Assembly (NCBI RefSeq): GCF_030063355.1
Contig: NZ_JASISZ010000012.1
Span: 67,818 to 131,817 of the forward strand
Reading direction: 5' to 3'
Length of the DNA: 64,000 nucleotides
DNA from: Streptomyces sp. PH10-H1
GTDB lineage: Bacteria; Actinomycetota; Actinomycetes; Streptomycetales; Streptomycetaceae
The notes beneath the pieces were generated by a model. The model was not told where the DNA came from and did not search any database. It saw only the letters and a list, made by a program, of their open reading frames with translations. The translations under genes were made by a program, and so were the position numbers. Below, in pieces: positions 24,416 through 37,175 of this stretch. Position 1 is the stretch's first letter, and the number at the start of each line of letters is the position of its first letter.

Positions 24416-24431
24416 TCCCCCCGCGGGGGGA
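24416..24431. repeat. Perfect GC palindrome in the nuo leader
   Basis: TCCCCCCGCGGGGGGA is a perfect 16-bp palindrome 40 bp before nuoA and could form a leader hairpin or be a REP-like insert. Similar palindromes occur in nuoG and nuoM. Confidence 0.7.
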
Positions 24432-24471
24432 CCCCCACGCAGTCATCGACGACTGGAAGGAGCGGGGGACG

Positions 24472-24831
24472 GTGAACGCCTATGCGCCCATCCTCGTCTT
24501 GGGCGGCCTCGGGGCCGGCTTCGCGATCTTCTCCGTGATCACGGCCTCGATTGTCGGACCAAAACGGTATAATCGGGCTAAATTGGAAGCCTATGAGTGT
24601 GGCATCGAGCCCACTCCGCAGCCGATCGGCGGCGGGCGCTTCCCCATCAAGTACTACCTGACGGCGATGCTCTTCATCGTCTTCGACATCGAGATCGTCT
24701 TCCTCTATCCCTGGGCCGTCACCTTCGACTCCCTGGGGATTTTCGGGCTCGTGGAGATGCTCCTCTTCGTGCTCACCGTCTTCGTCGCCTACGCATACGT
24801 GTGGCGGCGCGGCGGCCTGGAATGGGACTAG
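24472..24831 (+). CDS. nuoA: NADH-quinone oxidoreductase subunit A
   Basis: First gene of the 14-gene complex I operon. GTG start with GGAAGGAG 9 nt upstream. The 119-residue protein has three membrane helices and the family loop KLEAYECGIEP, carrying the conserved Cys at the quinone-site interface, followed by FDIEIVFLYPWA. NuoA packs against NuoH/J/K in the membrane arm beside the quinone tunnel. Confidence 0.97.
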   Translation: MNAYAPILVLGGLGAGFAIFSVITASIVGPKRYNRAKLEAYECGIEPTPQPIGGGRFPIKYYLTAMLFIVFDIEIVFLYPWAVTFDSLGIFGLVEMLLFVLTVFVAYAYVWRRGGLEWD

Positions 24832-24849
24832 GGGACAAGGGGCCAACGC

Positions 24850-25404
24850 ATGGGTATCGAAGAAAAACTGCCGAGTGGATTTCTGCTGACCACGGTGGAG
24901 TCCGCCGCGGGCTGGGTGCGTAAGGCGTCGGTCTTCCCGGCCACCTTCGGCCTTGCCTGCTGTGCCATCGAGATGATGACGACCGGGGCCGGGCGCTACG
25001 ACCTGGCCCGTTTCGGTATGGAGGTCTTCCGCGGTTCGCCGCGGCAGGCGGATCTGATGATCGTGGCCGGGCGGGTCAGCCAGAAGATGGCCCCGGTGCT
25101 GCGGCAGGTCTATGACCAGATGCCGAATCCCAAGTGGGTCATCTCCATGGGGGTTTGTGCTTCTTCGGGTGGAATGTTCAACAATTATGCCATTGTGCAG
25201 GGTGTTGATCATATTGTCCCCGTTGATATCTATTTGCCCGGCTGTCCGCCCCGGCCCGAGATGCTCATGGACGCGATCATCAAGCTCCACCACAAGATCC
25301 AGGGCGAGAAGCTCGGCGTGAACCGTGAGGAGGCGGCCCGCGAAGCGGAGACCGCCGCTCTCAACGCGCTCCCGCTGATCGAGATGAAGGGGCTGCTGCG
25401 GTGA
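24850..25404 (+). CDS. nuoB: NADH-quinone oxidoreductase subunit B (N2 cluster)
   Basis: NuoB carries the terminal 4Fe-4S cluster N2 that hands electrons to menaquinone. Ligands are visible as Cys37 and Cys38 ([11 protein letters not shown]), Cys103 (GVCASSGG) and Cys132 ([10 protein letters not shown]). The 184-residue length is normal for actinobacteria. It starts 18 bp after nuoA and its end overlaps nuoC. Confidence 0.98.
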   Translation: MGIEEKLPSGFLLTTVESAAGWVRKASVFPATFGLACCAIEMMTTGAGRYDLARFGMEVFRGSPRQADLMIVAGRVSQKMAPVLRQVYDQMPNPKWVISMGVCASSGGMFNNYAIVQGVDHIVPVDIYLPGCPPRPEMLMDAIIKLHHKIQGEKLGVNREEAAREAETAALNALPLIEMKGLLR

Positions 25405-26135
25405 CAGACGCCAACGGCACCAACCCCGAGCGCGACCTGCAGGCCGACAACCTTCCCGGCCAGCGCGGCGCGGCCGGCGAGGTCATCGGTACCCGCAAGG
25501 GGATGTTCGGCGCTGACAGGAGCGGCGACACCTCCGGCTACGGCGGCCTGGTCAGGACCGTCCGGCTGCCCGGCGCGTCCCACCGCCCCTACGGCGGCTG
25601 GTTCGACGAAGTGGCCGACGAGCTGGAGGGCGCGCTGGAGGAGCAGGGACTCGCCCCCTCCACCGCGATCGACCGGACCGTCGTCGACCGGGACGAGCTG
25701 ACGTTCCACATCGCCCGCGAGCACCTCGTGCGGGTCGTCACGGTCTGCCGCGACGATCCGGCGCTGCGCTTCGAGCTCTGTACGGGCGTCAGCGGGGTGC
25801 ACTACCCCGAGGACACGGGCCGCGAGCTGCACGCCGTCTACCACCTGCGCTCGATCACCCACAACCGGCTGATCCGGCTGGAGGTGAGCGCCCCCGACAG
25901 TGATCCGCACATCCCGTCGATCGTCCCGGTGTACCCGACGAACGACTGGCACGAGCGCGAGGCGTACGACTTCTTCGGCATCGTCTTCGACGGCCACCCG
26001 GCCCTCACGCGGATCATGATGCCGGACGACTGGCCCGGCCACCCGCAGCGCAAGGACTATCCGCTCGGCGGCATCCCCGTCGAGTACAAGGGCGCCGAGA
26101 TCCCGGCTCCCGACCAGCGGAGGTCGTACTCCTGA
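25401..26135 (+). CDS. nuoC: NADH-quinone oxidoreductase subunit C
   Basis: GTG start overlaps the nuoB stop by 4 bp. The 244-residue protein belongs to the 30-kDa subunit family with the signature [17 protein letters not shown] near residue 183. A hydrophilic extension of about 70 residues precedes the core. It is separate from NuoD, unlike the fused NuoCD of enterobacteria, and lies in the connecting module near the quinone site. Confidence 0.97.
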   Translation: MTDANGTNPERDLQADNLPGQRGAAGEVIGTRKGMFGADRSGDTSGYGGLVRTVRLPGASHRPYGGWFDEVADELEGALEEQGLAPSTAIDRTVVDRDELTFHIAREHLVRVVTVCRDDPALRFELCTGVSGVHYPEDTGRELHAVYHLRSITHNRLIRLEVSAPDSDPHIPSIVPVYPTNDWHEREAYDFFGIVFDGHPALTRIMMPDDWPGHPQRKDYPLGGIPVEYKGAEIPAPDQRRSYS

Positions 26136-27469
26136 TGAGCACTCACCACGCACCCGCTCAGGCGGAAGAACGCGAGACCACCGAAGGCCGGGTCTTCACC
26201 GTCACCGGGGGTGACTGGGACGAGCTGGTGGAGACCGTCGCCAAGGCCGACGACGAGCGCATCATCGTCAACATGGGCCCGCAGCACCCGTCCACCCACG
26301 GCGTGCTCCGGCTGATCCTGGAGATCGACGGCGAGACGGTCACCGAGGCCCGGTCGGGGATCGGCTACCTCCACACCGGCATCGAGAAGAACATGGAGTA
26401 CCGGACGTGGACCCAGGGGTCCACCTTCGTGACCCGCATGGACTACCTCACGCCGTTCTTCAACGAGACGGCGTACTGCCTCGCGGTCGAGAAGCTGCTC
26501 GGTGTCACCGAGCAGATCCCGGACCGGGCGACCGTCATCCGGGTGCTGCTGATGGAGCTGAACCGGCTCTCCTCGCACCTGGTGTGCATCGCCACCGGCG
26601 GCATGGAACTCGGCGCCACCACGATCATGATCTACGGGTTCCGCGACCGTGAACTGATCCTGGACGTCTTCGAGCTGATCACCGGGCTGCGCATGAACCA
26701 CGCGTACGTCCGGCCGGGCGGCCTCGCCCAGGATCTGCCGCCGGGCGCGGTGGACCAGATCCGCGAGCTCGTGAAGAAGATGCGCAAGAACCTTCCCGAG
26801 TACGACAAGCTCGCCACCGGCAACCCGATCTTCAAGGCCCGGATGGAAGAGGTCGGCTACCTGGACCTGGCCGGCTGCATGGCGCTGGGCGCCACCGGAC
26901 CGATCCTGCGCGCCGCCGGCCTGCCGCACGATCTGCGCAAGGCGCAGCCGTACTGCGGCTACGAGAACTACGACTTCGAGATCCCGACCGCCGACACCTG
27001 CGATTCGTACGGCCGGTTCCTTGTGCGGCTGGAAGAGATGCGGCAGTCGCTGCGGATCGTCGAGCAGTGCCTGGACAAGCTGGCTCCCGGGCCGGTGATG
27101 GTCGAGGACAAGAAGATCGCCTGGCCCGCGCAGCTCGCGCTCGGTCCTGACGGACTGGGCAACTCCCTCGACCACATCAAGAAGATCATGGGCACCTCGA
27201 TGGAGTCCCTGATCCACCACTTCAAGCTGGTGACCGAGGGCTTCCGGGTGCCGGCGGGCCAGGCGTACACCGCCGTGGAGTCCCCCAAGGGCGAGCTGGG
27301 TGTCCATGTCGTCAGCGACGGCGGCACCCGCCCCTTCCGGGTCCACTTCCGCGACCCGTCCTTCACCAACCTGCAGTCCATGGCGGCGATGTGCGAGGGC
27401 GGCCAGGTCGCCGACGTCATCGTGGCCGTGGCGTCCATCGACCCCGTGATGGGAGGCGTCGACCGATGA
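26135..27469 (+). CDS. nuoD: NADH-quinone oxidoreductase subunit D
   Basis: The ATG shares one base with the nuoC stop. The 444-residue 49-kDa-type subunit shows [13 protein letters not shown], a quinone-site loop with the conserved His, the helix with [18 protein letters not shown] sequence and the C-terminal [24 protein letters not shown]. It forms the quinone-binding pocket with NuoB. Confidence 0.98.
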   Translation: MSTHHAPAQAEERETTEGRVFTVTGGDWDELVETVAKADDERIIVNMGPQHPSTHGVLRLILEIDGETVTEARSGIGYLHTGIEKNMEYRTWTQGSTFVTRMDYLTPFFNETAYCLAVEKLLGVTEQIPDRATVIRVLLMELNRLSSHLVCIATGGMELGATTIMIYGFRDRELILDVFELITGLRMNHAYVRPGGLAQDLPPGAVDQIRELVKKMRKNLPEYDKLATGNPIFKARMEEVGYLDLAGCMALGATGPILRAAGLPHDLRKAQPYCGYENYDFEIPTADTCDSYGRFLVRLEEMRQSLRIVEQCLDKLAPGPVMVEDKKIAWPAQLALGPDGLGNSLDHIKKIMGTSMESLIHHFKLVTEGFRVPAGQAYTAVESPKGELGVHVVSDGGTRPFRVHFRDPSFTNLQSMAAMCEGGQVADVIVAVASIDPVMGGVDR

Positions 27470-28343
27470 CAGACATCAGTTTGGGGATGCCGCAGCTCCC
27501 CGCTGCCGACTATCCGGCCGATGTGCGCGCCAGGCTGGACGCGGACGCGAAGGAGATCATCGCCCGCTACCCCGACAGCCGCAGCGCGCTCCTCCCGCTG
27601 CTGCACCTCACGCAGGCCGAGGAGGGGTACGTCACCCGCACCGGCGTGCGGTTCTGCGCGGAGCAGCTCGGCCTCACCACCGCGGAGGTCACCGCGGTCT
27701 CGACCTTCTACTCCATGTACCGGCGCAAGCCGAGCGGCGACTACCAGGTCGGGGTCTGCACCAACACGCTGTGCGCGGTGATGGGCGGCGACGCCATCTT
27801 CGACGAGCTGAAGCAGCACCTCGGGGTCGGCAACAACGAGACCACCGACGACGGCAAGGTCACGCTGGAGCACATCGAGTGCAACGCGGCCTGCGACTTC
27901 GCGCCCGTGGTGATGGTGAACTGGGAGTTCTTCGACAACCAGACGCCGGACTCCGCCAAGCAGCTGGTGGACGACCTCATCGAGGGCCGCGAAGTGCGGC
28001 CGACGCGCGGCGCGCCCCTGTGCACCTACAAGGAGACCGCCCGCATCCTCGCCGGCTTCCCCGACGAGCGCCCGGGCGCCGTCGAGGCGACCGGCGGAGC
28101 CGGACCCGCCTCGCTGGCGGGACTGCGGCTGTCGCGCGGCGAGGCGCTGCCCGCCGCCGGCGCGAGCCGGGCCGCCCGCCGTCTTTCCGTACCGCCGCAG
28201 GGCGAGACACCGACCGGGCAGTCGGGCCCCACCACCGGGCAACCCGGCCCCGCCGAGCCCGCCGGCTCGCACGACGCACCGCAGGAGACCGACGTGCCGG
28301 ACGCAGCCAAATCGGCAGGACCTGAGAGCGAGGAGGGCAAGTG

Positions 28344-28344
<1 letters not shown>
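27466..28344 (+). CDS. nuoE: NADH-quinone oxidoreductase subunit E with long C-terminal tail
   Basis: ATG at 27466 overlaps the nuoD stop. The 292-residue protein holds the 2Fe-2S cluster N1a in a thioredoxin-like fold with Cys98, Cys103, Cys139 and Cys143 (VCTNTLCAV and [10 protein letters not shown]). The core ends near residue 195; about 95 residues of Ala/Gly/Pro-rich tail follow, longer than in most bacteria (about 170 residues in E. coli) but common in streptomycetes. Confidence 0.97.
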
Positions 28345-29680
<1,336 letters not shown>

Positions 29681-29684
<4 letters not shown>

Positions 29685-32116
29685 CAGTCACCACGTCTGC
29701 CCCCTCCGGAGGGGGAGAGGCGGCGGTTCCGCCGGAGGATCTCGTCGCCGTCACGATCGACGGCATCGCGCTCTCGGTCCCCAAGGGGACCCTGGTGATC
29801 CGTGCCGCGGAGCTGCTGGGCATCGAGATCCCGCGGTTCTGCGACCACCCGCTCCTCGACCCGGCCGGCGCCTGCCGGCAGTGCATCGTCGAGATCGAGG
29901 GCCAGCGCAAGCCGATGGCGTCGTGCACGATCACCTGCACCGACGGCATGGTCGTCAAGACCCACCTCACCTCGCCGGCCGCCGAGAAGGCGCAGCGCGG
30001 TGTGATGGAACTGCTGCTCATCAACCACCCGCTGGACTGCCCGGTCTGCGACAAGGGCGGCGAGTGCCCGCTGCAGAACCAGGCGATGAGCACCGGCCAG
30101 GCCGACACCCGCTTCGAAGGCAGGAAGCGCACGTACGAGAAGCCGGTGCCGATCTCCACACAGGTGCTGCTGGACCGGGAGCGGTGCGTGCTGTGCGCGC
30201 GCTGTACCCGCTTCTCGGAGCAGATCGCGGGCGACCCGTTCATCGAGATGGTCGAGCGCGGCGCCCTCCAGCAGATCGGCATCGGGGAGGGCGACCCGTT
30301 CGCCTCGTACTTCTCCGGCAACACGATCCAGATCTGCCCGGTGGGCGCGCTGACATCCGCGGCGTACCGCTTCCGGTCCCGGCCGTTCGACCTGGTGTCG
30401 TCGCCGTCCGTCTGCGAGCACTGCGCGGGCGGCTGCGCGACGCGCACCGATCACCGGCGCGGCAAGGTCATGCGGCGGCTGGCGGCGGACGACCCCGAGG
30501 TCAATGAGGAGTGGGTGTGCGACAAGGGGCGCTTCGGCTTCCGTTACGCACAGCGCCCCGACCGACTCAAGCACCCGCTGCTCCGTAACAAGGAGAGCGG
30601 CGAGCTCGAGACCGCGAGCTGGCCCGAGGCGCTGGCGGCCGCGGCCGCCGGGATCGCGGCGGCCGGCGGACGCACCGCGGTGCTGGCCGGTGGCCGGCTG
30701 ACCGTCGAGGACGCCTACGCCTACGCCAAGTTCGCGCGGGTCGCCCTCTCCACCAACGACGTCGACTTCCGGGCCCGGACGCACAGCGCCGAGGAGGCCG
30801 ACTTCCTGGCCTCGCAGGTGGCGGGACGCGGCCGGGACCTGGACGGCGAAGGCATCACGTACACATCGCTGGAGAAGGCGCCGGCCGTGCTGCTCGTCGG
30901 ACTCGAGGCCGAGGAGGAGGCTCCGGGCATTTTCCTCCGGCTTCGCAAAGCGAACCAGAAGCGGCGCCAGCGGACCTACGCACTGGCGCCGTTCGCGAGC
31001 CGTGGCCTGACGAAGGCGGGCGGCACCCTGCTGCCGGCCGCGCCCGGCACCGAGCCCGAGTGGCTGGACGCGCTCGCCGGCGGTGTCGGACTGGACGAGG
31101 CGGGCGAGAAGGCCGCCGAGGCGCTGCGCGCCGAGGGTTCGGTGATCCTGGTCGGCGAACGGCTGGCCGCCGTACCGGGCGCGCTGACCGCCGCGATCCG
31201 CTTCGCCGCGGCGAGCGGCGCGCGGCTCGCCTGGATCCCGCGCCGGGCGGGCGAACGCGGAGCGGTCGAGGCGGGCGCGCTGCCCGGTCTGCTGCCCGGT
31301 GGCCGTCCGGTCACCGATCCGCGGGCCCGCGACGAGGTCGCCCGGGTCTGGGGCCTGGCCGAACTCCCGCACCGCTTCGGCCGCGACACCGGCCAGATCG
31401 TCGAGGCCGCCGCGAGCGGTGAGCTGGCGGCACTGGTCGTCGGCGGCGTCGAGGTCGCGGACCTGCCCGACCCGGCACGCGCCCGGCTCGCGCTGGACGC
31501 GGTCGGCTTCGTGGTCAGCCTGGAACTGCGGCCGTCCGAGGTCACCGACCGGGCCGATGTCGTCCTGCCGGTGGCCGCGGTCGCCGAGAAGGCCGGCACC
31601 TTCCTCAACTGGGAGGGCAGGGCCCGGCTCTTCGACGCGGCCATCAAGCCGGACCAGGTCGTCAACCGGCACCAGCTGCCCGACGCCCGGGTGCTGACGA
31701 TGCTCGCCGACGCGCTCGGCGTGAGCCTCGGACTGGGCGACGTACGCGCCGCCCGCGCCGAGCTGGACCGGCTCTCCCCCTGGGACGGGCCGCATGCCTC
31801 GCAACCGCTGGAGACGTCCAAGCCGCTGCCCCAGCCCGCTGCGGGCGAGGCGGTGCTCGCCGGCCACCGGCTGCTGCTCGACCAGGGCAAGCTCCAGGAG
31901 GGCGACGATGCGCTGGCCGGGATCGCCGACGGCGCGCTCGCCGAGGTCTCCGGCCCCGCCGGACCGGTACGGCTGCCGCTGCGCATCACGCCGATGCCCG
32001 ACCGGGTGGTGTGGCTGCCGCTGAACTCCACGGGCGGGGGCGTCGCCAGTGATACCGGCGCACTCCCCGGCCAGGTCGTCAAGGTCGGCGCCGCTGCCAC
32101 GGAGGTGGCCCTGTGA
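29681..32116 (+). CDS. nuoG: NADH-quinone oxidoreductase subunit G
   Basis: ATG at 29681 overlaps the nuoF stop, giving 811 residues. All clusters can be placed: N1b Cys54, 65, 68 and 82; N5 His116, Cys120, 123 and 129; N4 Cys169, 172, 175 and 219; and the off-path N7 set Cys245, 248, 252 and 280. The remainder is a molybdopterin-oxidoreductase-like domain. Codons 7-12 fall on the perfect palindrome CCCCCTCCGGAGGGGG (29700-29715). Confidence 0.98.
29700..29715. repeat. Perfect GC palindrome in the 5' end of nuoG
   Basis: CCCCCTCCGGAGGGGG is a 16-bp perfect palindrome in the variable N-terminal region of nuoG, 20 bp after its ATG. It resembles the palindrome in the nuoA leader and the one in nuoM. 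Confidence 0.7.
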
Positions 32117-33486
32117 ACAACCTCTCCGCCGTGACCCTGGCCGCCGAGGATCTGTCGATGTTCGGCACCGATCCCTGGTGGCTGGTCCTCCTCAAGGCGG
32201 TCTTCTGCTTCGCGTTCGTGATGCTGACCGTGCTGTTCTCGATCGTCTGGGAACGCAAGGTCGTCGCATGGATGCAGCTGCGCATCGGCCCCAACCGGCA
32301 CGGCCCGTGGGGCATGCTCCAGTCGCTGGCCGACGGCATCAAACTGATGCTGAAGGAAGACATCATCGTCAAGCGCGCGGACAAGGTGGTCTACGTCCTC
32401 GCGCCGATCGTCGCGGCGGTCCCCGCCTTCATGTCCATCGCGGTGATCCCGTTCGGCCCGGCGGACAACGAAGTCTCGATCTTCGGTACCCGTACCGCGC
32501 TGCAACTCACCGATCTCCCGATCGGCGCCCTGTACCTCCTGGCGACCGCATCCGTCGGCATCTACGGCATCGTGCTCGCGGGCTGGTCCTCCGGCTCGAC
32601 GTATCCGCTGCTCGGCGGCTTGCGGGCGTCCGCACAGATGATCAGCTACGAGATCGCGATGGGCGTGGCCTTCGCGTCGGTCTTCCTCTACTCGGGGTCG
32701 ATGTCCACCTCGGCGATCGTCGATGCGCAGCACGACCGCTGGTTCGCGATCCTGCTGCCCGTCTCGCTGCTGGTCTACATCGCGACGATGGTCGGCGAGA
32801 CGAACCGCGCCCCGTTCGACATGCCGGAGTCCGAGGGCGACCTCGTCGGCGGCTTCAACACCGAGTACTCGTCGATCAAGTTCGCACTCTTCATGCTCGC
32901 CGAGTACGTGAACATGGTGACCGTCTCGGCGGTGGCGACCACCCTCTTCCTGGGCGGCTGGCGGGCCCCGTGGCCGATCAGTTCCTTCTGGGTGGGCGCG
33001 AACCACGGCTGGTGGCCGATGCTCTGGTTCACGATCAAGGTCCAGCTGCTGCTGTTCTTCTTCATCTGGCTGCGCGGCACGCTCCCGCGGGTGCGCTACG
33101 ACCAGCTCATGAAGCTCGGCTGGAAGGTCCTCATCCCGGTCTCGGTGGTCTGGCTGATGCTGGTCGCGACCGTCCGGGCGATGCGGAACGAGAACTACGG
33201 CCTGCGCGACATCGTGCTGTACGTCGGCGGGGCGGTCATCTCGCTGCTGCTCATCTCGCTCGTGGTCGATGTGTTCCGTGACCGCGAACGGAAGAAGGAG
33301 GAGGCGGCGGCACAGCTCGCGCCGCCGGAACCGTTCGATCCGATGGCGGGCGGCTTCCCCGTACCGCCGTTGCCGGGGCAGACCCTGCCACCGGTGCCGC
33401 GCCGTCGCAGCCGCAGCGGCGGCGAGCCCCAGCTCGTCGGCGCCCCGGACGCCCCGGTCAATGACAAGGAGGCCGACGATGCCTGA
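32113..33486 (+). CDS. nuoH: NADH-quinone oxidoreductase subunit H
   Basis: GTG start overlaps the nuoG stop. The 457-residue protein has eight or nine membrane helices with family motifs [19 protein letters not shown], the acidic loop [16 protein letters not shown] and [13 protein letters not shown], which line the quinone tunnel. The C-terminal 70 residues are Pro-rich, beyond the length of the E. coli protein (325 residues). Confidence 0.98.
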   Translation: MNNLSAVTLAAEDLSMFGTDPWWLVLLKAVFCFAFVMLTVLFSIVWERKVVAWMQLRIGPNRHGPWGMLQSLADGIKLMLKEDIIVKRADKVVYVLAPIVAAVPAFMSIAVIPFGPADNEVSIFGTRTALQLTDLPIGALYLLATASVGIYGIVLAGWSSGSTYPLLGGLRASAQMISYEIAMGVAFASVFLYSGSMSTSAIVDAQHDRWFAILLPVSLLVYIATMVGETNRAPFDMPESEGDLVGGFNTEYSSIKFALFMLAEYVNMVTVSAVATTLFLGGWRAPWPISSFWVGANHGWWPMLWFTIKVQLLLFFFIWLRGTLPRVRYDQLMKLGWKVLIPVSVVWLMLVATVRAMRNENYGLRDIVLYVGGAVISLLLISLVVDVFRDRERKKEEAAAQLAPPEPFDPMAGGFPVPPLPGQTLPPVPRRRSRSGGEPQLVGAPDAPVNDKEADDA

Positions 33487-34111
33487 GTTCCTGGGCCCGG
33501 TCGCGGGCTTCGGCGTGACCTTCAAGGCCATGTTCAAGAAGCGGCTGACCGAGCAGTACCCCGAGTACAAGAAGCCGACCGCGCCGCGCTTCCACGGCCG
33601 GCACCAGCTCAACCGGCATCCGGACGGGCTGGAGAAGTGCATCGGCTGTGAGCTGTGCGCGTGGGCCTGCCCGGCCGACGCGATCTATGTGGAGGGCGCG
33701 GAGAACACCGAGGAGGAGCGCTACTCCCCGGGTGAGCGCTACGGCCGCGTCTACCAGATCAACTACGCCCGCTGCATCCTGTGCGGCCTGTGCATCGAGG
33801 CGTGCCCCACCCGGGCGCTGACGATGACGAACGAGTACGAACTCGCCGACAGCAGCCGCGAATCGCTGATCTTCACCAAGGAGCAGCTCCTCGCCGGTCT
33901 GGAGGAGGGCATGGTCGAGGCGCCGCACTCCATTTTCCCCGGAATGGATGAAGGGGATTACTACCGTGGCGTGGTGACGGAGGCTGCGCCTGGCACGGAG
34001 CGCCAGGTGGCGGTCTCCAAGGGCGAGAAGCCGGCGGAAGCGGCGGGGTTGTCGGCGCCCGTGCCCGCCCCCGGCGGCGGCACGCCCGCGGGAACGGGGG
34101 CGGAGGCATGA
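33479..34111 (+). CDS. nuoI: NADH-quinone oxidoreductase subunit I (two 4Fe-4S clusters)
   Basis: ATG at 33479 overlaps the nuoH stop (ATGCCTGA). The 210-residue protein binds N6a and N6b with Cys54, 57, 60, 64 and Cys99, 102, 105, 109 ([12 protein letters not shown] and [12 protein letters not shown]). The tail after residue 165 is Ala/Gly/Pro-rich. It bridges NuoG clusters to NuoB. Confidence 0.98.
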   Translation: MPEFLGPVAGFGVTFKAMFKKRLTEQYPEYKKPTAPRFHGRHQLNRHPDGLEKCIGCELCAWACPADAIYVEGAENTEEERYSPGERYGRVYQINYARCILCGLCIEACPTRALTMTNEYELADSSRESLIFTKEQLLAGLEEGMVEAPHSIFPGMDEGDYYRGVVTEAAPGTERQVAVSKGEKPAEAAGLSAPVPAPGGGTPAGTGAEA

Positions 34112-34965
34112 TGTCCACTTTCGCAGCGGCCACGGTGGGCGGCACTTCCACAGGGGAAGCCGTCCAGTTCTGGGTGCTCGCGGTCGTCGCCGTCCTGGGG
34201 GCGCTGGGCACGGTACTGAGCAAGAAGACGGTGCACAGCGCGCTGTGTCTGGCCGGGACGATGATCGTCCTGGCGATCTTCTACATGGCGCAGGGCGCGT
34301 ACTTCCTCGGCGTCGTGCAGATCGTCGTCTACACCGGCGCGATCATGATGCTCTTCCTCTTCGTCGTCATGCTGGTCGGCATCACCGCCGCCGACTCGCT
34401 CAAGGAGACGCTGAAGGGCCAGCGCTGGCTGGCCGCGGGGTGCGGCCTCGGCTTCGGGATCCTGCTGATCGCGGGCATCGGCAACGCCTCGCTCGACACT
34501 TTCGCCGGCCTCGGCCAGGCGAACGCGGGCGGCAATGTCCAGGGCCTCGCGCGCCTCATCTTCACCAAGTACGTGTGGGCGTTCGAGATCACCGGCGCGC
34601 TGCTGATCACGGCGGCCGTCGGCGCGATGGTCCTCACTCACCGCGAGCGGACCGAGGAGCGCAGCACCCAGCGAGAGCTGTCGGTGGCGCGGGTCCGCGC
34701 GGGCACCCAGGTTCCGCCGCTGCCCGCGCCCGGCGTGTACGCCCGGCACAACGCGGTGGACGTCCCCGGCCTGCTGCCGGACGGCACCACCTCGGACCTG
34801 TCGGTCAGCGCCACGCTGCGCGAGCGCGGCCAGATCCGTGATGTATCGAACGAGGCCCTGGCCGATCTCGCCGAGCTGGACCAGCGCTCGGAGACCTGGC
34901 TGGAACGGTCGGCGCCACAGGTCGCGGCGCCCCAGAGCCCGGCGCCAGAGGAGGCGAGCAAGTGA
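34108..34965 (+). CDS. nuoJ: NADH-quinone oxidoreductase subunit J
   Basis: ATG at 34108 overlaps the nuoI stop; the next ATG (34111) has better spacing from GGAGG. The 285-residue protein has five membrane helices in the first 185 residues, with [20 protein letters not shown] containing the pi-bulge helix involved in coupling. The hydrophilic C-terminal 100 residues are an actinobacterial extension. Confidence 0.97.
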   Translation: MMSTFAAATVGGTSTGEAVQFWVLAVVAVLGALGTVLSKKTVHSALCLAGTMIVLAIFYMAQGAYFLGVVQIVVYTGAIMMLFLFVVMLVGITAADSLKETLKGQRWLAAGCGLGFGILLIAGIGNASLDTFAGLGQANAGGNVQGLARLIFTKYVWAFEITGALLITAAVGAMVLTHRERTEERSTQRELSVARVRAGTQVPPLPAPGVYARHNAVDVPGLLPDGTTSDLSVSATLRERGQIRDVSNEALADLAELDQRSETWLERSAPQVAAPQSPAPEEASK

Positions 34966-35261
34966 ATCCGGTCAACTACCTGTACCTGGCCGCGCTGCTG
35001 TTCACCATCGGCGCCGCCGGGGTGCTGATCCGGCGGAACGCGATCATCGTCTTCATGTGCATCGAGCTGATGCTGAACGCCTGCAACCTGGCGTTCGTCA
35101 CCTTCTCCCGGATGCACGGCAACCTCGACGGCCAGATCATCGCCTTCTTCACGATGGTGGTCGCCGCCGCCGAGGTCGTGGTCGGGCTCGCGATCATCGT
35201 GACGATGTTCCGCTCCCGGCACTCGGCCTCGGTCGACGACGCCAGCCTGATGAAGCTGTAA
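34962..35261 (+). CDS. nuoK: NADH-quinone oxidoreductase subunit K
   Basis: GTG start overlaps the nuoJ stop. The 99-residue protein has three membrane helices; the proton-path glutamates are in [14 protein letters not shown] and [13 protein letters not shown]. The length is standard. Confidence 0.97.
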   Translation: MNPVNYLYLAALLFTIGAAGVLIRRNAIIVFMCIELMLNACNLAFVTFSRMHGNLDGQIIAFFTMVVAAAEVVVGLAIIVTMFRSRHSASVDDASLMKL

Positions 35262-35273
35262 GGGGTAGCGACA

Positions 35274-37169
35274 GTGGAGAACCTCATCGGACTGCTCGTA
35301 CTGGCGCCACTGCTGGGCGCGGGCATCCTGCTGACCGGCGGCCGCCGGCTGGACCGTACCGGCCACTGGCTCGGCACGCTCCTCTCGGCGGTGTCCTTCG
35401 TCATCGGCGCCGTGCTCTTCTTCGACATGCTCGGCAAGAGCGGCGAGCACCGCACCATGTACTCGCACCTGTTCAGCTGGGTGCCGGTCGGCGGCTTCCA
35501 GGCCGACATCGGCTTCCAGCTCGACCAGTTGTCGATGACCTTCGTGCTGCTGATCAGCGGTGTGGGCACCTTGATCCACGTCTACTCGATCGGCTACATG
35601 GAGCACGACGAGCGGCGCCGCCGCTTCTTCGGCTATCTGAACCTGTTCGTGGCGGCGATGCTGCTGCTGGTCATCGCCGACAACTACTTCCTGCTGTACG
35701 TCGGCTGGGAGGGCGTCGGCCTCGCCTCGTATCTGCTGATCGGCTTCTGGCAGCACAAGCCGAGCGCGGCCACGGCGGCGAAGAAGGCGTTCCTCGTCAA
35801 CCGCGTCGGTGACATGGGTCTGTCCATCGCGATCATGCTGATGTTCACGACCTTCGGGACGTTCACCTTCCAGCCGGTGCTGGCGCACGCGGGCGACGCG
35901 GGGGAGGGCAAGCTGACGGCCATCGGCCTGATGCTGCTGCTCGCCGCGTGCGGCAAGTCCGCCCAGGTGCCGCTGCAGTCCTGGCTCGGTGACGCGATGG
36001 AGGGCCCGACCCCGGTCTCGGCCCTCATCCACGCGGCGACGATGGTGACGGCGGGTGTGTATCTGATCACCCGGTCCGGCGCGATCTTCAACGGCGCCCC
36101 GGACGCGCAGGTCGCGGTGGTCACGGTCGGCGCGGTCACGCTGCTGTTCGGTGCGATCGTCGGTTGCGCGAAGGACGACATCAAGAAGGCCCTGGCGGGC
36201 TCGACGATGTCGCAGATCGGCTACATGATCATGGCCGCCGGGCTCGGCCCGATCGGCTATGTCTTCGCGATCATGCACCTGGTCACCCACGGCTTCTTCA
36301 AGGCCGGGCTCTTCCTCGGCGCAGGTTCCGTCATGCACGGCATGAACGACGAGGTCGACATGCGGAAGTACGGGGGCCTGCGCAAGTACATGCCGGTCAC
36401 GTTCATCACGTTCGGCCTCGGCTATCTGGCGATCATCGGCTTCCCCGGCCTGTCCGGCTTCTTCTCCAAGGACAAGATCATCGAGGCGGCCTTCGCGAAG
36501 GGCGGCACCGAGGGCTGGATCCTCGGCGGCGCGGCCCTGCTGGGCGCGGCCATCACGGCGTTCTACATGACGCGCGTGATGCTGATGACGTTCTTCGGCG
36601 AGAAGCGCTGGGTCCCGGACGCGGACGGCCACGAGCCGCACCCGCACGAGTCGCCCAAGTCGATGACCATCCCGATGGTCGTCCTCGCCTTCGGATCGGT
36701 CTTCGCGGGCGGGCTGTTCAGCCTGAACAGCTCCTTCCTGAAGTGGCTGGAACCGGTCACCGGTCATGCGGAGGGGAACTCGCCCATCAGCGCCACGACC
36801 GTGACGGGCGGCACGATGGTCGTCCTCCTCCTCGGCGTCGGCCTGGCCTGGCTGGTCTACGGGCGCAGGCCCGTGCCGGCCACCGCCCCGCGCGGCTCGC
36901 TGCTGACCCGCGCCGCCCGGCGCGACCTGCTGCAGGACGACCTCAACCACGTGGTGCTGGTCCGCGGTGGCGAGCACCTCACGCGCAGCCTGGTCTATCT
37001 GGACCACTCCCTGGTGGACGGCGCGGTCAACGGCACCGCCGCCGCCGTGGGCGGCCTCTCCGGCCGGATGCGCAAGCTGCAGAACGGCTACGTCCGCTCG
37101 TACGCGGTCTCGATGTTGGGTGGCACGGCGGTCCTGGTCGCCGCGACTCTCCTGATGAGGGCGGTCTGA
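35274..37169 (+). CDS. nuoL: NADH-quinone oxidoreductase subunit L (antiporter-like)
   Basis: GTG start 12 bp after nuoK. The 631-residue protein has the antiporter-like bundle with [19 protein letters not shown], the Lys helix [32 protein letters not shown] and the C-terminal lateral helix region. It forms the distal proton channel of the membrane arm. Confidence 0.98.
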   Translation: MENLIGLLVLAPLLGAGILLTGGRRLDRTGHWLGTLLSAVSFVIGAVLFFDMLGKSGEHRTMYSHLFSWVPVGGFQADIGFQLDQLSMTFVLLISGVGTLIHVYSIGYMEHDERRRRFFGYLNLFVAAMLLLVIADNYFLLYVGWEGVGLASYLLIGFWQHKPSAATAAKKAFLVNRVGDMGLSIAIMLMFTTFGTFTFQPVLAHAGDAGEGKLTAIGLMLLLAACGKSAQVPLQSWLGDAMEGPTPVSALIHAATMVTAGVYLITRSGAIFNGAPDAQVAVVTVGAVTLLFGAIVGCAKDDIKKALAGSTMSQIGYMIMAAGLGPIGYVFAIMHLVTHGFFKAGLFLGAGSVMHGMNDEVDMRKYGGLRKYMPVTFITFGLGYLAIIGFPGLSGFFSKDKIIEAAFAKGGTEGWILGGAALLGAAITAFYMTRVMLMTFFGEKRWVPDADGHEPHPHESPKSMTIPMVVLAFGSVFAGGLFSLNSSFLKWLEPVTGHAEGNSPISATTVTGGTMVVLLLGVGLAWLVYGRRPVPATAPRGSLLTRAARRDLLQDDLNHVVLVRGGEHLTRSLVYLDHSLVDGAVNGTAAAVGGLSGRMRKLQNGYVRSYAVSMLGGTAVLVAATLLMRAV

Positions 37170-37175
37170 TAACTC

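Noticed and set aside
30976..33642. Very long minus-strand frame opposite nuoG-nuoI
   Set aside because: Composition is that of antisense to G/C-third-position codons; the plus strand has all complex I cluster motifs.
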